Assembly (NCBI GenBank): GCA_014378345.1
Contig: JACMNW010000184.1
Span: 1 to 10,835 of the forward strand
Length of the DNA: 10,835 bases
From: Pseudorhodobacter sp.
Lineage (GTDB): Bacteria > Pseudomonadota > Alphaproteobacteria > Rhodobacterales > Rhodobacteraceae
Direction of reading: 5' to 3'
Shown here: positions 5,782 to 10,835 of the stretch, piece by piece
Numbering within the stretch: the first letter of the stretch is position 1
How the letters are laid out: every line of letters starts with the position of its first letter
Translations under genes and position numbers: made by a program
Notes under the pieces: generated by a model
The model's input: only the letters and a program-made list of their open reading frames with translations
What the model was told of the DNA's origin: nothing
Databases searched by the model: none

Positions 5782-6711
5782 TCAATCAAACCCCAGCAAT
5801 TCGAATATTTCACGGTCGGGCAGGGGTGCAGGTGTAGAGCCCGGCTTCATAACCGACTGCCACAGGGTGCTGGCGAGTTTCATGTATTCGGCGCGGGCCA
5901 TGACGACGTCTTCATCATCGTCCATCTCAAACAGCGTCTTTTTCTTCAGGCGCGACCGGCGGATGGCATCAATATCGGGCATATGCGCCAGACGGTTGAA
6001 CCCAACGCGGTCGCAGTAACGATCCACCTCGTTGGTTTCGCGGCTTCGGTTGGCGACGCAGCCAGCAAGCTGCACTTTGTAATTGCTGGATTTCGCCTGC
6101 ACCGCCGCGATGATCCGGTTCATCGCGTAGATGCTGTCAAAATCATTGGCTGTAACGATCAGCGCGCGGTCGGCGTGTTGCAAGGGGGCGGCAAAGCCAC
6201 CGCAAACCACATCGCCCAGTACATCGAAAATCACCACATCGGTATCTTCCAGCATATGATGCTGTTTCAGCAGCTTAACCGTCTGCCCCACCACATAGCC
6301 GCCGCACCCCGTGCCTGCAGGCGGCCCGCCCGCCTCCACGCATTTCACGCCGTTGAATCCGATTGCCACGTAATCTTCGGGGCGCAGTTCTTCGGGGTGA
6401 AAATCCACCTCTTTCAAAATGTCGATCACGGTCGCTTGCAGACGGCCTGTCAAAGTGAAAGTGCTGTCATGCTTTGGGTCGCAGCCGATCTGCAAAACCC
6501 GCTTGCCCATCATCGAAAACGCGGCAGACAGGTTGCTTGACGTGGTCGATTTGCCGATGCCGCCCTTGCCGTAGACCGAAAACACTTTCGCGCCCTCGAT
6601 CTTGGTGTCGGCATCCTGGTGCACTTGCACCGACCCTTCGCCATCACGGCCCAGATCACTACCAAGTCCCGCTGCTGCACGCAGATTAGGAATTTCATCA
6701 CGCGGGCTCAT
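5782..6711 (-). CDS. bchL: BchL, iron protein of light-independent protochlorophyllide reductase
   Basis: A 309-residue NifH-like ATPase. As a homodimer it carries one 4Fe-4S cluster and passes electrons to the BchN-BchB catalytic complex to reduce ring D of protochlorophyllide in the dark. The P-loop GKGGIGKST is at 48-56, followed by IGCDPKHDST. The cluster cysteines by comparison with NifH are C136 (GTGCGGYV) and C170 (DVVCGGFA); C124 in VKCVEAGGP is also conserved. The N-terminal extension of about 40 residues before the P-loop is usual for BchL, slightly longer here than the roughly 297-residue Rhodobacter protein. The ATG at 6711 has AAAGGGG 6 bases upstream. A 38-base dispersed repeat ends just before this ribosome binding site. 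The enzyme is oxygen-sensitive, in contrast to AcsF further down the same operon. Confidence 0.97.
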   Translation of the reverse strand: MSPRDEIPNLRAAAGLGSDLGRDGEGSVQVHQDADTKIEGAKVFSVYGKGGIGKSTTSSNLSAAFSMMGKRVLQIGCDPKHDSTFTLTGRLQATVIDILKEVDFHPEELRPEDYVAIGFNGVKCVEAGGPPAGTGCGGYVVGQTVKLLKQHHMLEDTDVVIFDVLGDVVCGGFAAPLQHADRALIVTANDFDSIYAMNRIIAAVQAKSSNYKVQLAGCVANRSRETNEVDRYCDRVGFNRLAHMPDIDAIRRSRLKKKTLFEMDDDEDVVMARAEYMKLASTLWQSVMKPGSTPAPLPDREIFELLGFD

Positions 6712-6784
6712 ATCGTGCCCCTTTCATTTTGGTCTAAATATCCCCGCCGGAGGCGTCTTCCCTTGGGGCTTGGGGTATAAGGGA
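6712..6784 (-). promoter_or_regulatory. bchH-bchL intergenic region
   Basis: A 73-base gap. In transcript order it holds a CCCTT/AAGGG inverted repeat with a 14-base loop that contains a CCCCAAG direct repeat. The 38-base dispersed repeat (6759-6722) and the bchL ribosome binding site follow. I see no convincing promoter boxes or full terminator, so bchL is probably transcribed from upstream. Confidence 0.4.
6722..6759 (-). repeat. Dispersed 38-base repeat, copy in the bchL leader
   Basis: It matches 10551-10588 at 34 of 38 positions, in the same orientation, with the core AAATATCCCCGCCGGAGGC on the plus strand. It occupies half of the bchH-bchL gap and abuts the bchL ribosome binding site. 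Words like this recur in Rhodobacteraceae genomes in my memory, which I could not verify here. Confidence 0.8.
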
Positions 6785-9700
6785 TCATTCTGCTGCGATC
6801 CCTTCAAGTCTGTCTTCCAATTCATCTGCTGCCCCTTGCAGCGCGGCCAATGTCGCAGCATCCGGCGTCCAATAAGACCGCTCAGACGCTTCAATCAAAC
6901 GGTTCGCCATTCTGGCCGAGGCTTGCGGGTTCAAAGCCGCCATGCGCTTGCGCATAGCGTCGTCCAGCACAAAGGTTTCCGACAAGCGCTGATACACCCA
7001 TGGCTCCACCTGCGCAGTCGTCGCAGACCAGCCCAGGGTATTGGTCACCTGCGCTTCCAACTGCCGCACGCCTTCGCCGCCATGCGACAACAGGCTTTCG
7101 TAAAACTTCGGGTTTAAGGTGCGTGAGCGGGCTTCGAGTGCGATCTGGTCGCGAAGCGAGCGGATTTTGCCCGTACCCCGCGTCTGGTCGCTGATGTAAA
7201 CAGGCGTCTCCACCCCGCGCTGGCGCTTTACCGCGCGGGCAATGCCGCCAAGCGTATCAAAATAGTGATCAACCGAGGTGACGCCCAGTTCCACTGATTC
7301 AAGGTTCTGATAGGCCAGATCAACATCTTTCAGCGCCTTTTGCAGCACTTCGAGGTTCTTCACGGCCTTGCCATTGCGCCCGTAAGCAAAGGATTTCCGG
7401 TTCTCATAAGCGTCAGCCAATTCGTCTTCGTCGCCGAAGGTAGATTGATCGACCAGCACGTTGACGTTGGACCCATAAGCCCCTTCGGCATTAGAAAACA
7501 CGCGCAAGGCGGCGGTTTCCATATCGCAACCCATTTGTTCCGCATAGGCCAACGCATGGGCGCGGATGAAGTTCTGCGACAAAGGTTCATCTGCCATCGC
7601 ACATTTATACGCGGCTTCCGCCAGCATCTTGGTCTGCAATGGCAAAAGATCGCGGAAGATGCCCGACAGCGTCATCAGCACGTCAATCCGGGGCCACGAC
7701 AGTTCGGATAGCGGGATCAGATCAGCCCCAGAGAGCCGACCATAACTATCAAACCGCGGACGGGTTCCCATCAAGGCCAGCGCCTGCGCAATCGGCCCGC
7801 CGTCAGATTTGATATTGTCAGACCCCCACAGAACCAGTGCCACTGTGCGCGGCAAGGTTGGGTGCGCATCGAGCAGTTTCGTCGCCTGCGCCGCCCCATC
7901 TCGCAGGGCAAATTCGGTGGGCATGCGGAACGGGTCAAACGCATGGATATTGCGGCCCGTCGGAAGAATCTGCGGGCTGCGGATCAGATCGCCGCCGGGC
8001 ACGGGGGCGATGAAACGGCCCGAAAGTGCGCGCAGAATGGCGGGAATTTCGGTATCGCGGGCCAGCAGCGTATCAATCCGCACGCGCTCGGCCGCGTCCA
8101 TCGCAGGCAACAGGTCCAGATAATCGGCACGGGCGGCGGCAGACATCGGGCGGCCCACCACGTGCAACCCGTCCGGGATCAGCGCATCTTCGGCTTCCAG
8201 CAGCTTCAACCACAACGCGGCTGGCTCATGCCCCGCCATATCAACAGCGGCGGCCTGCTCCACAATCAGCGTCTCAAGATCGGTCAGATCATGCGAGTCC
8301 GTAGCCGAAATCCGCCAGCGGGTCAGCGTTTCTTTCAGCTCAATCAGACCCTTGTAGAGGCCCGCCTGCGCCAGCGGCGGCGTCAAATGCGTGATGGTGA
8401 TCGCGTTCGACCGACGCTTTGCCAGCGAGGCCTCAGACGGGTTGTTCGCCGCATAAAGATAGATGTTGGGCATCTCGCCGATCAGATGGTCTGGCCAATC
8501 GCCAGCCCCAAGGCCTGCTTGCTTACCCGGCATGAATTCCAAAGCACCGTGCATCCCGAAATGCAGTAAAGCATCGGCTTGGAATGTATTCCTCAGCCAT
8601 AGATAAAACTGCACAAACGCATGCGTTGGGGCAAAGCCGCGCTCGAACAACAGGCGCATCGGATCGCCTTCATAGCCAAATGTTGGCTGCAAGCCGACGA
8701 AGACATTGCCAAAATGCTGGCCCAGAATGAACACCGACCGCCCGTCGGACTGTATCTTGCCGGGCGCAGCACCCCAGACAGCCTCGATCTGCGCCAAAGG
8801 CCTGGTGTTGCGCACAATCGTATCAGCCGACACAAATTCCGCTACGTTTGCAGGCTGTCCGTAGACGCTGGAATTGCCCTTCAACACTTCCGCGCGCAGA
8901 TCATCCACTGTGGCTGGCACGTCGATCGAATAGCCATCCGCCTTCATGCCCAGCATGGTGTTGTGCAGACTTTCAAACACGCTCAGATACGCCGCTGTTC
9001 CGGCAGCTCCGGCGTTTGGTGGAAAGCCGAACAGCACGATGCCGACCTTTTTGCCCGCATTTCCCATCTTGCGCAAATTGGCCAGACGCAGCGTCTTTTC
9101 GGCCAGAACACCCACCCGTTCATGGCAAGGCGACATCGCTTTGGACAGGGCCGAGCCTTTGCACATTTGCGCACAGCCCTTGCAGCCGTCCAACCCATGA
9201 CGGCCCGCAAAGACTGTGGGGTTCGTCGCCCCGTCGATCTCCGGCAACGCAATCAGCATCGTCGTTTCAATCGGCCCAAGGCCGGAGCCCGCCTGCGCCC
9301 ATTGGCCAAGGGTTTGAAATTCCAGCGGATGTGCCGCAATATAGGGCACGTCCAGCGCTTTCAGCGACTCAACCGCCGCGTCACTGTCATTGTAAGCAGG
9401 GCCACCAACAAGGCTGAACCCGGTCAGTGATACCATGGCGTCAATGGTGACGCCCTTGGCATTTTGAAAAAACGCATTGATCGCCGGGCGGCCGTCAAGC
9501 CCGCCTGCAAAGGCAGGAACGCAGGCGATACCGCGCGCTTCAAAGCCGCGAATGACAGCGTCATAATGTGCTGTGTCTGACGCCAGTACGTAGGAGCGCA
9601 GCATCAGCAGGCCGACGGTCACTTTCGCATCCGCTGGGCGTGGCAGATCGGCCAGATTGGTGGTGATCCGGCCCGGCAGATCGGGGTGGTAGAGCGCCAC

Positions 9701-10375
9701 TTCGGCGTAATCAATCGGCGCGTTTGAGGTGATGCCACGCCATTCGGTACGGCTGGCATAGCGCCCCATCAGATAGCGCAGCATCTGTTCCATGTTGTCG
9801 TCAGAACCGCCGAGCCAGTATTGCATCGACAAGAACCACGCGCGCAGATCCTGGCTTTTGCCGGGAATGAAGCGCAGGATTTTCGGAATGCGGCGAAGCA
9901 TCGACATCTGGCGTTCGCCTGACGTGGCCGAGGTGCCCTTTTTCGGCTTCAATTTTTTGAGCAGCGCCATCAGCGGTGACGCGGGCTTGGACATATCCAG
10001 ATCGCCCATTTTGGTCAGCTTGGTGACTTGGCTATCGGCGATCAGACAGACCATCGCATCGACGCGGGCGCGGGCGGCGGTCAGGTCGGGCAGAATGGCG
10101 TTCACATGTTCTTCGATGAACAGCATGTTGGCGATGATCATATCGGCATTGGCGACGGCGGTTTTGGTGGCGGCAAGCGATGATGGGTTTTCGGCCCACT
10201 CAGCTGCGGCGTGGATGGATACGGTGATGCCCGGGAACGCTTTCGATAGGGCAGGAGCGATCCGGGCGGCAGGGCCGGCGGAATGCTGATCCATGGTAAC
10301 GATCACAACATTGTAAGGCTTTGGCCCAATACGGGGCGTTTCAACCTTATCCGCCAGATACCCATCATCGCGCAT
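6785..10375 (-). CDS. bchH: BchH, magnesium chelatase large (porphyrin-binding) subunit
   Basis: A 1196-residue protein, close to the roughly 1190 of Rhodobacter BchH. It binds protoporphyrin IX and inserts Mg2+ with the help of the BchI-BchD ATPase. It starts the bacteriochlorophyll branch. The N-terminal domain holds YNVVIVTMDQHSAGPAARI (21-39). A cysteine group C398, C401, C405 and C417 (CKGCAQMC...SPCHER) lies before GIVLFGFPPNAGAAGTAAYLS. The CobN/BchH catalytic signature HFGMHGALEFMPGKQ is at 605-619, the best candidate for chelation residues. The start at 10375 overlaps bchB by 11 bases; GAGG stands 12 bases upstream, and the family begins just before PYNVVIV. An ATG at 10393 (six residues longer) is possible; the still longer frame into bchB is rejected. 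The C terminus (ADELEDRLEGIAAE) looks complete. Confidence 0.97.
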   Translation of the reverse strand: MRDDGYLADKVETPRIGPKPYNVVIVTMDQHSAGPAARIAPALSKAFPGITVSIHAAAEWAENPSSLAATKTAVANADMIIANMLFIEEHVNAILPDLTAARARVDAMVCLIADSQVTKLTKMGDLDMSKPASPLMALLKKLKPKKGTSATSGERQMSMLRRIPKILRFIPGKSQDLRAWFLSMQYWLGGSDDNMEQMLRYLMGRYASRTEWRGITSNAPIDYAEVALYHPDLPGRITTNLADLPRPADAKVTVGLLMLRSYVLASDTAHYDAVIRGFEARGIACVPAFAGGLDGRPAINAFFQNAKGVTIDAMVSLTGFSLVGGPAYNDSDAAVESLKALDVPYIAAHPLEFQTLGQWAQAGSGLGPIETTMLIALPEIDGATNPTVFAGRHGLDGCKGCAQMCKGSALSKAMSPCHERVGVLAEKTLRLANLRKMGNAGKKVGIVLFGFPPNAGAAGTAAYLSVFESLHNTMLGMKADGYSIDVPATVDDLRAEVLKGNSSVYGQPANVAEFVSADTIVRNTRPLAQIEAVWGAAPGKIQSDGRSVFILGQHFGNVFVGLQPTFGYEGDPMRLLFERGFAPTHAFVQFYLWLRNTFQADALLHFGMHGALEFMPGKQAGLGAGDWPDHLIGEMPNIYLYAANNPSEASLAKRRSNAITITHLTPPLAQAGLYKGLIELKETLTRWRISATDSHDLTDLETLIVEQAAAVDMAGHEPAALWLKLLEAEDALIPDGLHVVGRPMSAAARADYLDLLPAMDAAERVRIDTLLARDTEIPAILRALSGRFIAPVPGGDLIRSPQILPTGRNIHAFDPFRMPTEFALRDGAAQATKLLDAHPTLPRTVALVLWGSDNIKSDGGPIAQALALMGTRPRFDSYGRLSGADLIPLSELSWPRIDVLMTLSGIFRDLLPLQTKMLAEAAYKCAMADEPLSQNFIRAHALAYAEQMGCDMETAALRVFSNAEGAYGSNVNVLVDQSTFGDEDELADAYENRKSFAYGRNGKAVKNLEVLQKALKDVDLAYQNLESVELGVTSVDHYFDTLGGIARAVKRQRGVETPVYISDQTRGTGKIRSLRDQIALEARSRTLNPKFYESLLSHGGEGVRQLEAQVTNTLGWSATTAQVEPWVYQRLSETFVLDDAMRKRMAALNPQASARMANRLIEASERSYWTPDAATLAALQGAADELEDRLEGIAAE

Positions 10376-10835
10376 AATGTGCCTTTGCCTCATAAAGCGT
10401 CTCGACGCTGATTTGCAGTACACCCTTGTCGAGTGCATATTTTTCTGTGTTCCGCTTGGCCTTGCCGCGCACAAAGAACGGGATTTTCTTCAATTCACGT
10501 TCTGCAGCAGCCAGCCACATCACCTCGCCTGAAGCTAATTCCGCCTCGGCTTTCATTTCGGCCAAAATATCCCCGCCGGAGGCTTCTTGTTCTTCTGGCA
10601 CGGCGATAGCCGCCGTTGCCTTGCCGCCATGGTGTGACGCGCCCGCAGCATCGTGAAACTCGAAATCTTCGCGGAACATCGTCAGCAAGTGTTCTTCCAG
10701 ACCCATCACCAGCGGATGGATCCAGGTATCGAAGATTACATTCGCGCCCTCAAACCCCATCTGCGGCGAATAGCGGGCCGGGAAATCCTGCACATGCACG
10801 GGGGACGAGATCACGGCGCAGGGAATGCCGAACCG
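10365..10835 (-). CDS. bchB: BchB, protochlorophyllide reductase catalytic subunit (3' part)
   Basis: The last 156 codons of the B subunit of dark-operative protochlorophyllide reductase, which with BchN forms the nitrogenase MoFe-like heterotetramer served by BchL. The gene enters from the right edge (first residues RFGIPCAVIS), so the GTG at 10814 is internal and not a start. The signature SPVHVQDFPARYSPQMGFEGANVIFDTWIHPLVMGLEEHLL is at fragment residues 11-51. The C-terminal PCP-reductase domain (AERELKKIPFFVRGKAKRNTEKYA...ISVETLYEAKAHY) is at about 111-154. Between the two is a low-complexity linker (about 62-106) containing EASGGDILAEMK, which is encoded by the dispersed 38-base repeat. 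The stop codon lies 11 bases inside bchH. Confidence 0.96.
   Translation of the reverse strand, partial: RFGIPCAVISSPVHVQDFPARYSPQMGFEGANVIFDTWIHPLVMGLEEHLLTMFREDFEFHDAAGASHHGGKATAAIAVPEEQEASGGDILAEMKAEAELASGEVMWLAAAERELKKIPFFVRGKAKRNTEKYALDKGVLQISVETLYEAKAHYAR
10551..10588 (-). repeat. Dispersed 38-base repeat, copy inside the bchB coding sequence
   Basis: It is 34 of 38 bases identical to 6722-6759 and in the same orientation. It encodes, in frame, residues QEASGGDILAEMK (about 83-95 of the visible fragment) in the linker before the C-terminal domain of BchB. The reading frame is kept and the downstream domain is intact, so the repeat is tolerated as a linker. Confidence 0.8.

Noticed and set aside
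10376..10474. Longer bchH reading frame starting inside bchB
   Set aside because: It would add 33 residues unlike any BchH N terminus, and those bases are explained by the conserved C-terminal domain of BchB in another frame.
1..10835. CRISPR arrays, tRNA or rRNA genes, insertion sequences, phage genes
   Set aside because: None seen; the window is almost fully occupied by eleven photosynthesis-cluster genes in one orientation with uniform base composition by eye.

Overview
The window is one uninterrupted, minus-strand stretch of an alphaproteobacterial photosynthesis gene cluster. In transcription order (right to left) it reads bchB (3' part only) - bchH - bchL - bchM - lhaA - puhA - puhB - puhC - an uncharacterised 98-codon gene - acsF - puhE (5' part only). 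The proteins and gene order are those of Rhodobacteraceae. The H subunit (PuhA) aligns residue for residue in numbering with my memory of the Rhodobacter sphaeroides protein through its functional residues. The ring E cyclase is the oxygen-dependent AcsF, which fits an aerobic anoxygenic phototroph of the roseobacter group, although the species cannot be told from this window.

Right part (about 5111-10835): bacteriochlorophyll synthesis. BchH is the large subunit of magnesium chelatase, BchM methylates its product, and BchB and BchL belong to the light-independent protochlorophyllide reductase. Middle (about 1705-5114): LhaA (light-harvesting 1 assembly), PuhA (reaction-centre H subunit), and the assembly factors PuhB and PuhC. 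Left part (1-1678): a small unknown gene translationally coupled to acsF, then acsF, then a 150-base intergenic region crowded with inverted repeats, then the start of puhE.

The genes are packed very tightly (overlaps of 4 or 11 bases, gaps of 2 to 150 bases), as expected of a single superoperon, so pigment and reaction-centre assembly proteins would be made together. The gene content is ordinary for such a cluster and I see no new multi-gene system. The points worth attention are non-coding or small: a terminator-like hairpin just after puhA; a duplicated hairpin module over the puhE start codon, including an extra in-frame ATG; a 38-base dispersed repeat found both in the bchL leader and, in frame, inside the bchB coding sequence; and the conserved-looking but unnamed small gene fused by an ATGA overlap to acsF. 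No stretch longer than 300 bases lacks a gene.
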